Positions 1 to 11,059 of a stretch of DNA of 64,000 nucleotides are shown piece after piece. The stretch comes from Lumbricus terrestris (lineage: Eukaryota; Annelida; Clitellata; Crassiclitellata; Lumbricidae), in assembly GCA_949752735.1 (NCBI GenBank), contig OX457039.1:48768055-48832054 (forward strand), written 5' to 3'. The notes below the pieces were generated by a model. That model saw only the letters and a list, made by a program, of their open reading frames with translations. It did not search any database and was not told the origin of the DNA. A program made the translations under genes and the position numbers. Each line of letters opens with the position of its first letter. Positions within the stretch are counted from its first letter, which is position 1.

Positions 1-110
1 GTTTTTTCGCTTTTTGTCGATTTTATTTTTTTGAATAAAACGACTTTTTTCTGTTTTTAAAAAAAAATTCCGTTTCCATCACTTTTTTACAACTGTGGTA
101 ATTGATGGAT
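1..110 (+). repeat. Truncated copy of dispersed AT-rich repeat
   Basis: The T-rich block ending in a ...TTTTACAACTGTGG-like string resembles the 3' part of the copies at 3366-3575 and 7176-7415 (TTTTTAACAACTATGG). The window edge cuts it. No coding content. The DNA from 110 to 1000 shows nothing that I recognise. Confidence 0.4.
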
Positions 111-1014
111 GTTAAAGTAAATAATTATGTTATCATTACATGACTAAATAATATAATTAATTTCAATTAAATTACAAATTTTATAGTACAAATAACTGCT
201 GTTGGATATCTGTTATGATCTTTAAGTTGGCATATAGATTTTGATGATCAGAAGTTACTATTGTTTTTTAATAAATTGTCAATTAGTTTGAAAAACAATG
301 CAGAAGATTTGGTCATCCTATAGATATGATGTACGGTTATTGTCATGTCTGTGCACCCAAAAAAACGGATAGCAATTTGTCAAGTAAAGAATATCTTATC
401 TTATCTTGATATGTCATATTTCGTCATATGTCTCTGACTTTTTGCAATTAAAGTAATTGCGATCATAAATTGCATTCTGCGGTGCTCGTTAATAATATTT
501 TCTTCAATTTGTCTATGATGACATCGTCCAGATATGAGGATATAGATATGCAGATTTTTGACCTGCTGTTTAGCAAAAGCACTCATCCAGGGTGATTATT
601 GCTGAAGGTTGAGCCTCTACTAGCCTTTTGTGGTTAGTACTCGCAATGAAGTCTTTTTGCAACCCTCCCCGTGGACTGTAGTCCGACCCGCCAGTTATTT
701 TTCTAAAAAAATTCTCATGCTGATGTAGACGTCAGATTAAGTGAAAGTAATAGAGACAAGCAAGGGAAGGAGACAGCTGTTACATGACTGATGAACAGAT
801 TGGCCTAATGAGTATAAATGCATAGATGTTAAAAAAGTAAAAGGGACAAGATTGACATTGCGAGCATATCATATGAGAAAAAACATGGAGTAAACAGTGC
901 ATGGGATTGGATCACAGAAGAGAAGAGATAGGATTGCAGAGCAAGGGAAGAGATAGGATTGCAGAGCAAGGGGGACGGGACTGTGGTGGAGAGGGTGAAT
1001 GGTGGACCGTGGAA

Positions 1015-1105
1015 CGGAGACAGACAGACAGACAGAAATACAGACAGATAGATAGGCAGGCAGATGGACAGACGGACGGACAAACAGGGACAGACAGACG
1101 GAAGG
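1015..1105 (+). repeat. ACAG-rich simple repeat
   Basis: Imperfect (ACAG)n/(GACG)n run. It opens long frames on both strands by chance; none has support as coding. Confidence 0.9.
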
Positions 1106-1990
1106 GAAGGGGTGAGTGATGGGCTAGTTAAAAATACACTTATCAGAAATCTGCACATGTTTGGCAATTTGCTAGTTGTATGTTGTCTTGTTATGTTATG
1201 TCTGTGTGGAGGAAGTTTACTGCAGAAGCATAAAATTAGCCATCAGCCTGTTTGTTGGAAGAGGATGATTATTAAGGCTGGCAGATGAGGAGGCATTTTG
1301 ATGGGTTGGCTGAACCTTAGCCATGCAGGGGCCTAACTGTCTAGTAATTGAATTGTCTGAAACCACTTAACCCTAACCTCCCAGCTGACTGTTTGTCAGC
1401 CTAAAGCAAACTGACTGCCAATTGTGGTTAGTCAGTGAATGATAATTACCAGTGAAGAGCTTGAGCTTCTATAGACCTCTGCCCCTCGTTGCAAGGGCCT
1501 TTCATGTTCCCAAGATGTTTCAGCTGTCAATCATTTCTCTCTTCCTGCTAAGTACTTACACCTGTTGGGCAACTGACAGGGCTTTTAAGGCCTCACATCA
1601 ATCTCACAGCATCTTTAACAATCATATACCATGGCTCTTAAAAAGTATTACAATGCTTTGTACTTGAGAATGCATGTTATAATGTGTATATGTGATACAC
1701 ATTTAATCTAGTCAGTCTTTATCAATCCAGTGACTTGATGGTTGATTCAAAACTAAAGTAACTGGACCATACTGCTTAATGACGAGCTGCATGGTTTCCT
1801 AGTCACTTATAGTAAACTCCTGCTGTTGTTATAGTGTTAAACCTACTGGATGAATTCATTTAGTTGAAAGACATATTATTACCTGTGGGTCCATTTGATG
1901 AAATATAAAACTCATCCTGCATTCGCTAGCTGGACCCAAGTCTGCAAGAATGAGAACCCTCTAATAACTTGTTAAATATGGTGTGCAAGG

Positions 1991-2579
1991 TTATCTGGAG
2001 GGTCATAGGGAAAGACCGAAATTATCTGGAGGTTCATAGGGAAAGACCGAAATTATCTGGAGGGTCATAGGGAAAGACCGAAATTATCTGGAGGGTCATA
2101 GGGAAGGACCGAAATTATCTGGAGGGTCATAGGGAAGGACCGAAATTATCTGGAGGTTCATAGGGAAGGACCGAAATTATCTGGAGGTTCATAGGGAAAG
2201 ACCGAAATTATCTGGAGGGTCATAGGGAAGGACCGAAATTATCTGGAGGGTCATAGGGAAGGACCGAAATTATCTGGAGGTTCATAGGGAAGGACCGAAA
2301 TTATCTGGAGGTTCATAGGGAAAGACCGAAATTATCTGGAGGGTCATATGGAAGGACCGAAATTATCTGGAGGGTCATAGGGAAGGACCGAAATTATCTG
2401 GAGGGTCATAGGGAAGGACCGAAATTATCTGGAGGGTCATAGGGAAGGACCGAAATTATCTGGAGGGTCATAGGGAAAGACCGAAATTATGTGGAGGGTC
2501 ACATGGAAGGACCGAAATTATCTGGAGGGTCATAGGGAAGGACCGAAATTATCTGGAGGGTCATAGGGAAGGACCGAAA
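1991..2579 (+). repeat. 31-bp minisatellite, 19 copies
   Basis: The unit begins TTATCTGGAGGGTCATAGGG and ends AAGGACCGAAA (31 bases). The array is 589 bases, exactly 19 units, with only single-base variants, mainly AAAGACC/AAGGACC and GGGTCA/GGTTCA. The variants occur in an ordered way: blocks of adjacent units carry the same form, as expected from duplication of multi-unit blocks. The unit is not a multiple of three and no frame crosses the whole array. Confidence 0.97.
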
Positions 2580-3365
2580 TCTGAGGTGGTAGTTAACTAC
2601 ATTCATTAAACAATGATGCACGTGAGTCTCACCTGAAATATCTGGAGTGTATGTCATAATATATGAAACATGAATCAGAACTATTTTGAGAGAGGAAAGG
2701 TTTTCAGGAATGCACATTTTTCTGTTAAGGGATGTGAAGTGCCTTTGGTCGTAACTTATGGCATGTGCTTTCATCAGCATCTTTAGCTTCTAGATTCTTT
2801 TGTAGGTCTCACCTGTTTTCTGCAACTAGATTTCATAACTGTTTCAGAACTGTTGCTTAATTAACCGTGGTGTTCACACAGCTAAAAAAAATTGTTCCTA
2901 AGTTCTGAGATTATTAACTTACGGGTACAAGAGAAATATTTTTGAATGTCAACTTTGAGTCCATGATTACGGTATCAGTAGGATATATAAGTCATTATTA
3001 GAAATCGGGCATGAATGATAGAATCTATCTAATGTGCAATGGTTTATGCAAGGCTTATATACTGGGGTGATTTTTGTTAGTGGGGTTTAGGTCCTTTTAG
3101 GGCTCTCACATTTGAGCCTGCATCTCATTGTCCAACCATTCTGGGTTTTTTGGCTTCAATAAAAATATGGTTATGGTCATGTGTATAGTGGGTTATTATA
3201 ATTTTCATATTAGATTTTGTCTGGAACACTTTTGTTGAGGAGTGTTGTTTTAGCTTCTTATATCTCTCTTGTTTCCCCTACATTGTTTTCATGATTTCAA
3301 GGATTAAACTAATTTGCTTCACTAATTAACACCAAACTTATAAGAAATTTAATGATTTTTGCAGA
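2580..3365. other. Noncoding stretch without recognised content
   Basis: AT-rich intergenic sequence. No exon-like ORF, no tRNA-like box and no tandem repeat that I can see. Confidence 0.5.
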
Positions 3366-3575
3366 TTGATGTTAGGCCTACTTAGTGTTTACTAATAAAG
3401 TTGTGTTATTTGCTGATTAAAATAAAATTGTGTAAACAAGTTTTTTTAAATTTTGAAGTGCAATGCAAAGTGTAGCAAGTCCAATTATTTTCTTTTTCAA
3501 TTTTTTCCCCGTTTTTTATTTCTTTGATAAAACTACAAGTTTCCGTCTCTTATTTCAGTTTTTAACGTATTGAAC
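3366..3575 (+). repeat. Dispersed AT-rich repeat, copy 2
   Basis: Starts TTGATGTTAGGCCTACTTAG, then GTGTTTACTAATAAAGTTGT and continues through a T-rich block to TTTTTAACG...GAACAACTATG. Copies at 7176-7415 and 19076-19310 align in the same order. It has no ORF or terminal repeats that I can see, so its class is unknown. Confidence 0.65.
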
Positions 3576-3689
3576 AACTATGACGTGTACCATTTGTCTT
3601 TGGTACTATATGTGATTGTGTATACATATATAGTAATATAATTATACATGTATGTATATTCTTTTAGTATGCATATGTTTGTTTGTACA

Positions 3690-3899
3690 TGCACTTGATA
3701 TAGTACTCCTTCAAGCTCTCTACTCAGAGGCGCTCCCGACTACAGCACGGACACTGCATCGAAATTTCCCGCCGAAGCGCTGAGCAATTACGAGTGAAGG
3801 ACTTGCCCAAAGTCCTTACACGGTGACTTGAGGTGGATTCGAACCTGCAAGCCTCCGGCTGCAAGGCAACGAATATACCAACTACACCATCGCACCCCA
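3690..3899 (-). mobile_element. tRNA-derived CORE-like SINE with L2-type 3' tail
   Basis: On the minus strand the element reads A box GATGGTGTAGTTGGTA (near 3878-3892), B box GGTTCGAATCC (3835-3845), then a centre with GACTTTGGGCAAGTCCTTCA, which resembles the CORE segment of MIR-type SINEs (ACCTTGGGCAAGTCACTT), and a tail GTCGGGAGCGCCTCTGAGTA...GTACTATAT. The tail is the same as in the L2-like non-LTR remnants of this window, so a LINE of that family probably mobilised it. It is transcribed, if at all, by RNA polymerase III from the internal boxes. Confidence 0.85.
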
Positions 3900-4038
3900 C
3901 ATAATATTATGTATTATGTATACGCATATTAATGATGTGTTCCAGATGCACTTTTGTTGATTGTACTATACTGATGTTTTGCTAGCTGCTGTTTCATTGA
4001 TTCATTGGTTTATTGAATAGATCTCACTACATCATACA

Positions 4039-4043
<5 letters not shown>

Positions 4044-4086
<43 letters not shown>
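4044..4086. repeat. (AT)n microsatellite
   Basis: Uninterrupted TA dinucleotides of about 43 bases. Confidence 0.95.
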
Positions 4087-4090
<4 letters not shown>

Positions 4091-4440
4091 CATACATTCA
4101 TATAATAATATATGTGTGTGTATATATGCATGATTTAGGAACCTTTAGTATACGTATGAAGTCCACATTGACTTACAATATATCATATTGACATATTTAT
4201 ATTTATACGTACATGCTGTAGTAGTGATCTTGAATTTCAGGGTTGAAGCTTACTTTGGAATATAAACATCAATTATCCAAAATATAGCTGCACAGGTGAT
4301 ATTGTGGTCTCTTACAATGGTATATTTGCTGGTCATGAGTTGCATTTCCGGTGCTTGAACAAAAATCACATTGTCCAGCTGTGCAAATCATTTAAAGTGA
4401 CGTATCTTGAACGTAAGTACCTTATTAAATCCAGTACAAC

Positions 4441-5221
4441 CAGTGATACCGCTCCAAATTTTAAGAAAAGCCAAGATGGGGCCTTAAAAAAAGCCAAGAA
4501 AAGCCAAGTTAATAATTATGGACTATATGTCACCTATTTTATTCAGACAGAGGCTATTTTATCCGATAAATTGTGATGTTTATGAAATTATGTATAATTA
4601 ATCTTGAAATTAATGTGTACTAAATTGTTAATAATTGGTTCCGTTCGCTGATTTTCTAACATACGAACAACATTTTGGAACATAGAACGCTACTTTTGAG
4701 AAACAAACGTCATCTTCACTTTAGTTGTTGTCTTGAGTTCAAAAGTTTCTGTGTGCTTTTGTGTCATCTTGTGAGTCATTAAAGCTGACTTGTTTGCATT
4801 TCTAAGATTAATGTCTATTGTTATTAATATAAGTAGATCTATCTGTGATCAACTTATATATCTTTATCAAGTTAATTGCGATTTTGCGCGGGAATTCCGC
4901 CGAAAATTGCACGTGGCGTCACAATTCACAAATAACTAATATGCACAGAGCAAACAGCTCAGAGAATAATAATAAGTCGGATATATACTAGTCAGTAGAT
5001 GGAGCCGTATACAGTTATATTATTGCTAAGATTATTGTTATTTAGTGGATTATTGCTAAAATTATTGTTATTTGGTGGATTATTGCTAAGATTATTGTTA
5101 TTTAGTGGGCAGAAAAAAAGCCAAGTAAAAAAGCCAAGGTCCTTTGGAAAAAAGCCAATATCCCAAGATACGATTGAAAAAGCCAAGATCTTGGGAAAAA
5201 AGCCAAGGAGCGGAAACACTG
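4441..5221. mobile_element. hAT-like nonautonomous transposon (MITE) with perfect 8-bp target duplication
   Basis: Termini are CAGTGATACCGCTCC and, on the other strand, CAGTGTTTCCGCTCC (13 of 15 identical). The flanks are the perfect direct repeat AGTACAAC (4433-4440 and 5222-5229). CA...TG ends with 8-bp duplications define the hAT superfamily. Both ends carry subterminal AAAAGCCAAG-type repeats. Inside is a 30-bp tandem repeat in three copies (about 5019-5108). ORFs here are lysine- or leucine-rich artefacts of these repeats; no transposase is visible. Confidence 0.92.
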
Positions 5222-5854
5222 AGTACAACACGCAGAATTTCTCAGCAGATTTAGCAGTGAATAGCGTGGAGCAAATTGACTTAAAAGGTCACAGAAGTGT
5301 CCGGCAATCATGATCAATGAGTTCACGTATTTGTGTTTTTCTGTGAATTATTCGTGTGCAAGCAGGACATCAAGTGCTTGTAGTAGTCTTGGCAGATCCA
5401 TATGAAAGCGGCGACATCAAACACATATGGCAGGCGTATTGCATTCCGCTGGCTGGCTGGCGTTGGTTTGTGAAGGTAAAGAATTCATGAAGGAGGCAGG
5501 GGAAACAAACCCTATCCTCTCTGTGATATCATGTCTCCCATAAAGTGGCGGAGGCTGTTTGTCAATAACTGGTGCGACTTTCCCACGGCAAGAATAGCCG
5601 CGTATTGGACGAAATGCATTGCAGGACCTTTAGAATTATTGGCAGACGATTTCTATTTGTCGAGCATTCCCAGCAATGTGCTGTCGTATACACTGCTTGT
5701 GTTTTTGCAGATTTATGTTCTGATGATGTTTTTCAAGGATGTGCTTCTGATGCAGTGCACATATGCAACTGCTTTAGCTAAAAGTGCTCTGCTATTTTGC
5801 TAGGACTGGATGAAAGGGTTGCTTACTCGGTAGTTAAATTCAGCCAAATCTTGG

Positions 5855-5925
5855 CAGATCTAAGATTTGAATCTTCTAATTTGAGACTGGTTGCCTGACG
5901 TATAAGCTCTTCCACCTGAAGAGAT
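5855..5925 (-). repeat. Possible tRNA-like SINE head
   Basis: On the minus strand GGTGGAAGAGCTTATACGTC could be an A box region and AGATTCAAATCTT a B box about 35 bases later. No CORE or tail is evident. It is more likely a decayed SINE than a tRNA gene. Confidence 0.35.
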
Positions 5926-6018
5926 GACCATCACCTGTTTGTCTCTTTGTCATAGCATTAATTGCTTAAATGCATCTTATTTCACACATGTTATTGAAAC
6001 AGTGAACGGCAAATATTG

Positions 6019-6019
<1 letters not shown>

Positions 6020-6071
<52 letters not shown>

Positions 6072-6077
6072 TATTAC
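6020..6077. repeat. (TTA)n microsatellite
   Basis: About 19 TTA units with one interruption; creates a spurious polyleucine frame. Confidence 0.95.
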
Positions 6078-6179
6078 ATAAATTTCTTACGTGCGCAAGG
6101 TCACACCAAAGTGTGAATCTGAGGCGCGACCACAGTGTGAATCTGAGGCGTGACAGAAACGCTTAGGTTTCAGAATTGA

Positions 6180-7175
6180 AGTTCACCAACCCCAGGAGAA
6201 CCAGTTGGGGTTTAGTATACTAGTTATGTGTCTCTGATATGTTATATATGTTTTACCCGATGTGCTGAGGGTGAGTTTTAGATGTACTGGTAGCATGTTT
6301 CTGCAAGTGAGCGTGTGATGTGCCGTTCGTGTTTTTGCTCACATTCTACCGATTATATCACTGGAATTAATTCACTTGAGTTTGTAGTGCAAAGAGTGGC
6401 AGTTGAATGGAAAACTGAGTTTTGCTTGCTGCACTGTTGCATGGCATTATTTTGCGACTTTTATTCTATTATGATGTTTTGAATACATTTGTTCAATATT
6501 ACAAGCTTGCATAACCATTAATATTGTGTTTGTGAAATTCAGTTTGTTGCCCATACTTGTGAATGGGAGTCAGTTTGAGTAGTCCATCCCAATGGCTTGA
6601 AGCATAGTTGTTGCAACCGTTTTTTTCTGTTTGAATTTTTTTCAAGGATTTTTTGTCGGTCTTTGTCACGTTTTTTTCTCTGTCATTTAATTTTTGCTTG
6701 TAACTTTATTTATTTATTTTTTTTACTTTGAAGGGACAAAATATTTTCTCTGTACACAAAAATTTCCAGTTGACAATAAACTGACCGATATCACTCAAAT
6801 TAAAGATGCTGAGCAGTCATGTGAAGATGAGGCGTAGTCTAAAAACTTAAACTTCCATGTTAAAAGATTCAGGCCAGGGATATGAAGGTCTTTTGCAAGT
6901 AACAAGTCTAAGTATATAACTTTGATTATTCCCAGGGTAACTTTGCGCGCTCTTGTGCAAGACTTGTTTTGTTAAAGCGTGGTATAAATGACTAATTGTA
7001 TTGTATTGTATATATAGTTACAAAGTAGTGTTGAATTGTGCTAGTTTTTTGTTGTTGTCAGCATGGACTTTTGTGGACTTATGTTTTCAATTTAAATTTG
7101 AAAGATTTTAGTATTTTTAATTCCTAGATTTTTTATTAATGCAAACATATGAGAAATAAATAAATAAATAGTGTA
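6180..7175. other. Noncoding stretch without recognised content
   Basis: AT-rich with short T runs near 6620-6720 that faintly resemble the dispersed repeat. No exon-like ORF. Confidence 0.5.
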
Positions 7176-7415
7176 GATCGATGTTACTTAGTGTTTACCA
7201 ACAAAGTTGTTTTATTTGCCGATTCAAAGTAAATTGTGTAAACAAGATTTTTAATTTTAAAATGCATCACAACATGTTACAAAGTCAAATTATTTTCGTT
7301 TTTCATATTTTTCCATTTTTTCTGTTTAAAAAAAAGTCTTTGAAAAAAATTACGTTATTCCATTTCTGAATAAGTTTCTGCATTTTTAACAACTATGGCT
7401 TGAAGTATTTGTAGT
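7176..7415 (+). repeat. Dispersed AT-rich repeat, copy 3
   Basis: Begins GATCGATGTTACTTAGTGTT, followed by TACCAACAAAGTTGTTTTAT, a T-rich middle and TTTTTAACAACTATGGC. Colinear with 3366-3575. Confidence 0.65.
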
Positions 7416-7419
7416 TCAT

Positions 7420-8880
7420 GTTTCACTTAGACATTGTTCTGTCATTAAAAAATAAGATAATGACAAGAGGACAGTTGCCCATGGGTGTTTGAATGCAGTG
7501 ATACAGTGATACTGCACTGCATTCAAATGATACTGCAGGAAATGTAGTATCAATTAAATTCTCGCTTTCCTCATGTTTATCTTTGCTGCAATGTGCTTTC
7601 ACAGTCACACAGCAGAACAATGCGAGTTAACAGCGGGATTGTTTTTAAGATGAGCTTTGTGTTACGTCTCTGCATCCGTGTCATGATCCAGTTAAGACTG
7701 TTTTCATAAAAGATTTGTTTCTCATTTGATTCCATACTTGTATTTTTTTCCAATTGGAGGAATTAGTTTAAGGCAATTCAACACTGCCTTTACAGATCAG
7801 GATGTTGCTTTTCGTGTAACGAGTCAATTACTGGAGTCCAGCAGCATTGGGTACACAAGACATTCACAATGGAAAGTCGTTTTCCAGTCGATTGGAACAT
7901 GGAGGAGGCACAGTCAACAGTGCAATCTGGATTACAGGATATCGTTTCTAATTGGAAAATATTGATTCGTGTCTTGCGATGGCCAATTGGTTGCGATCCT
8001 CTGTCTAATTGGATAACGCAGATATTGAGTGTCGCTGCCCCAACGAGGAAGTGCAGATGTCAACCGTGGTTTCTGTCTTGCTGCGGCATGACTCGCTCTG
8101 GTCAGTGGTCATTGGTCAGTGGTCAGTGGGTGCTTCTCGTTGGCAGTGGTAAGTGGTCAATGGTAGACGATAGGAGACGGTGATGAGATTCTTGAGAGAT
8201 GTGCGAGTCATGTGGAGATTTTTCTGACAAGCAAGAATCGTATATATATAATTATATACATGCATTTTTATGCCTTCAGCGATCTCCAGTGCTTGTTACT
8301 TTACAGCTTGGCCATTTGCTTGGCAAGGGAGTAATGCAAATTATCTTGATGTATCTTATTTTCACTAGATTAATGCTGACATTGATTAAGTCATTGAAGT
8401 GATTAATTATTAGATGTTGTTATATGCTTTGCTCAGTAATCATTTAGTGATTGTGTTTTAAAGAGTGTCTAGGCTCCATTCCATACCTGCCCACGATGAT
8501 ATCATTTTCAATTGTCTGTTGTCCCTTGTGAGCTCTGCTGGGCATGGATATGGGTGTGGGCATGTCAGTTCTTCCTTAAAGGATGAGACATCCATGCAGC
8601 AAGACGAATATATGGCATTGGTCATTAGATAAGTTTTGCCATGGAGACCAGTATTTGAAACATAATTTTTTGTTGGAAGGAAAACAATATCAATTATATA
8701 TTTTAAAGGCAGTTCTTCCAATAGCAACTTCTTCTCAGAGCAGTTAGGTTTTTAAAATTGTTTTTAGATTCAGTTTAAAACAACTCCCTTTGTACAGTTG
8801 ATAACTTTCTATGATTCACTGCATATTCAAAGGACGATTTCCATTGTGATCTGTACCTTTGAGCATTGATTTGCATACTG
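7420..8880. other. Noncoding stretch; local GGTCAGT repeats near 8095-8165
   Basis: Holds a short cluster of GGTCAGTGGTCA-type repeats but no recognised gene. Two overlapping ORFs of 79 and 104 codons at 7726-8183 match no family I know and lack splice or start context; I do not call them. Confidence 0.45.
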
Positions 8881-8966
8881 GAGCATGGTGGCTAATTGGT
8901 TAGAGCACTTTGGTCTGTAGTTCATATGGGTTCTATCCTCCACTGAGGCAGTTTCTGGGTAGGGAC
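8881..8966 (+). mobile_element. tRNA-derived SINE head, interrupted by a MITE
   Basis: GGTGGCTAATTGGTTAGAGCA is a good tRNA-like A box region and GGGTTCTATCC (about 8928-8938) a B box. The body continues to 8966, where an hAT-like element is inserted; sequence from 9224 on (GTTGAGCTAATCC...) probably is the rest of the SINE. Confidence 0.65.
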
Positions 8967-9215
8967 CAGGGCTGTACACGAGGGTATACGCGGGTAAAAA
9001 GGAGGGTACACTGTACAGTGTACACGCTGGTAAATCAGGGGACACGAGGCAAAATGGACGAGATTTTGGCCCGATGACTAAAAAAAGGTCATCAGTTTTT
9101 TCGGACGGCTAAATGGACGAGATTTTTGGCCCGATGACTAAAAAAGGGGTCGAACAGGTCGGGTTTTCCTCCCGGTCAGCGTGTACTCACCTCAAAATTT
9201 ACCAGTACAGCCCTG
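8967..9215. mobile_element. hAT-like MITE inserted in a SINE
   Basis: Ends are CAGGGCTGTAC at both sides in inverted orientation (8967-8977 and 9205-9215). Flanks are GTAGGGAC and GTACGGAC, an 8-bp duplication with one mismatch. The interior has two tandem-like blocks with ATGGACGAGATTT, TTGGCCCGATGACTAAAAAA and a GGTCATCAG motif, shared with the elements at 23368-23749 and 47154-47468. Confidence 0.85.
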
Positions 9216-9785
9216 GTACGGACGTTGAGCTAATCCTCTCATAACTGCTCAGTGCCATTTGACATTCTGTAGTATGGTTATGCATGCACTTTTGAACTTT
9301 GGAAGGAGAACAATAGAAAATGTAGTTGTTTGGCATTGCATTGTATGCAGTGTTGCCAGTGCTGTTCATTAATTATCCCCACTGGACTATGATGTGCCCT
9401 GTAATAGAAGAATGCACACGTGTGTGTGACGCATTAGCTAACCTGTTTTGTAACATGGACCTGATTACAAAACCATTCGTGGAGCCCATTATGTAATGAC
9501 GCTCTACCATGTTTCAGCAGCACTGCGGACTTAGATGCTCTCATGGTACGCATAATAAAGTCCGTTACTGTATGTGTTGTATTCAACATGTAGTCTAACG
9601 CTGTGAAATCGGCGATGATTCTTGTCCGCGAATCGTGACTTGCGTCGTCTCTCAAATGACTCACCTCAAACAACAGAATCAAATTGTCATCCACGTTGTT
9701 CCGTTGCATTCGTTGTTGACCAGACATAAATCACTTTCCGTGTTGTTGACAAAAGCAGAATTTCCAGTTGATGGAAGGTAACTGC

Positions 9786-9834
9786 TGACCGACTGACTGA
9801 CTGACTGACCGACTGACTGACCGACTGACTGACC
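9786..9834. repeat. (GACT)n microsatellite
   Basis: Imperfect GACT/GACC tetranucleotide run. Confidence 0.9.
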
Positions 9835-9979
9835 GGTCGTCGACTGCTGACCACACAGCCGTAGACTTGACTCGATTGGCATCTTGGGAGGAAAACTGAC
9901 ACCGTGGTTCATAGGAGTTAACCGATGATGTAGTTCAGACATTTAGAGACAGTTATGGAATTGCGATGGGATGTGGTGG

Positions 9980-10185
9980 TGTATGTATGTATGTATGTGT
10001 GTGTGTGTATGTGTGTATGTATGTATGTATGTATGTATGTATGTATGTATGTATGTATGTATGTATGTATTCGTGTGTGTGTGTGTGTGTGTATGCATGT
10101 ATGTGTGTGTGTGTATGTACGTATGTAGGCCTATGTATGTATGTATGTATGTATGTATGTATGTATGTATGTATGTATGTATATG
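9980..10185. repeat. (TATG)n/(TG)n compound microsatellite
   Basis: About 200 bases of TATG and TG units. It abuts the tail side of the SINE at 10212-10411. Long tyrosine/valine frames across it are artefacts. Confidence 0.95.
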
Positions 10186-10211
10186 TGTATGTACTATCTA
10201 TATACGTATGA

Positions 10212-10411
10212 TCACTTGCTATAATGCCCTTCAAAATTTATACTCAGAGGCGCTCCTGACTGAAGCACGGACACTGAATCTGAGTTTGTCGCTGAGCAAT
10301 TGCGAGTGAAGGACTTGCTCGGGCTCCCTACACAGCGGCTTGAAGGGGATTGGATCCTGCAACCCTTCGACTCCAAGGCACCGAACATACCCCCACACCA
10401 CTGCGCCCTGG
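10212..10411 (-). mobile_element. tRNA-derived CORE-like SINE with L2-type 3' tail, second copy
   Basis: Minus strand: degenerate A box GCAGTGGTGTGGGGGTATG, B box region now GGATCCAATCC, then GAGCAAGTCCTTCACTCGCA (CORE-like) and tail GTCAGGAGCGCCTCTGAGTA. It aligns throughout with the copy at 3690-3899. Immediately after it on the + strand, ACAGTGTGGTGTAGTGGTAT (10412-10431) looks like the 5' head of another SINE, so two heads may face each other. Confidence 0.8.
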
Positions 10412-10845
10412 GACAGTGTGGTGTAGTGGTATCCTTATGCCGTGTAACCTTGTCTGTGCCGTTACTGATTACCTCAGTGCTCAATTGCCAGAATCTAAAC
10501 TGTTACACTGAGAGCTGAGTAATTTCTCAGACAATTGTACCTCTGATTTTAAAAATAGCTTTTTATAGCCCAGGTATGCGCCAGAACTACATGCTCTTTA
10601 CTTTATCGTTTTCTAATTAATATCTACAACTACTGATTGTCACCGCTTGCAATTGGTGGTTGAGTCAGAGTAGGTGGACTAGTAAGACAGGTGTGGTGGG
10701 TCAGTGTAAGTGGCTGAAGCTGAAGTGGACTGAAGTGGATGGAGTTAAGTGGAGTACTAAGCTAATTGATAATTGATATGGCTCTACAGTAAGTGAAGGG
10801 TTTGGTAAACTTTAGTATATAACCATTCCTCCAGCTCTCCCTTTA

Positions 10846-11055
10846 TGTCTCTCTCTGTTTATATATATCTCTCTCTGTGTGTGTCTGTCTCTCTGTCTCT
10901 CTGTCCCTTTCCCTGTCACTCTTTATCTTTGTCCATGTGTGTCTCTCTCTCCTTTTGTCTCTGTGTCTCACTGGCTCTGTTTCTGTCTGTATGTATGTCT
11001 GTCTGTGTCTATCTGTCTGTCTGTCTGTGTCTGTCTGTCTGTCTGTCTGTCCAAG
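10846..11055. repeat. (CTGT)n / (CT)n simple repeat region
   Basis: Long low-complexity CTCTGT/CTGT tract. Overlapping serine/cysteine-rich frames are artefacts. Confidence 0.95.
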
Positions 11056-11059
11056 TGTC

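Noticed and set aside
5531..5803. Two overlapping ORFs (90 and 69 codons) with cysteine-rich text
   Set aside because: No family recognised, two frames equally open, no exon borders; might deserve a database search but I cannot support a call.
9953..10309. Long frames on both strands rich in V/C/M or H/T/Y
   Set aside because: They are translations of a TATG/TG microsatellite; frames open on both strands together with no conserved motif.
10381..10484. tRNA gene near the SINE
   Set aside because: Only A-box-like words; no full cloverleaf, and the sequence continues into SINE body rather than a tRNA 3' end.
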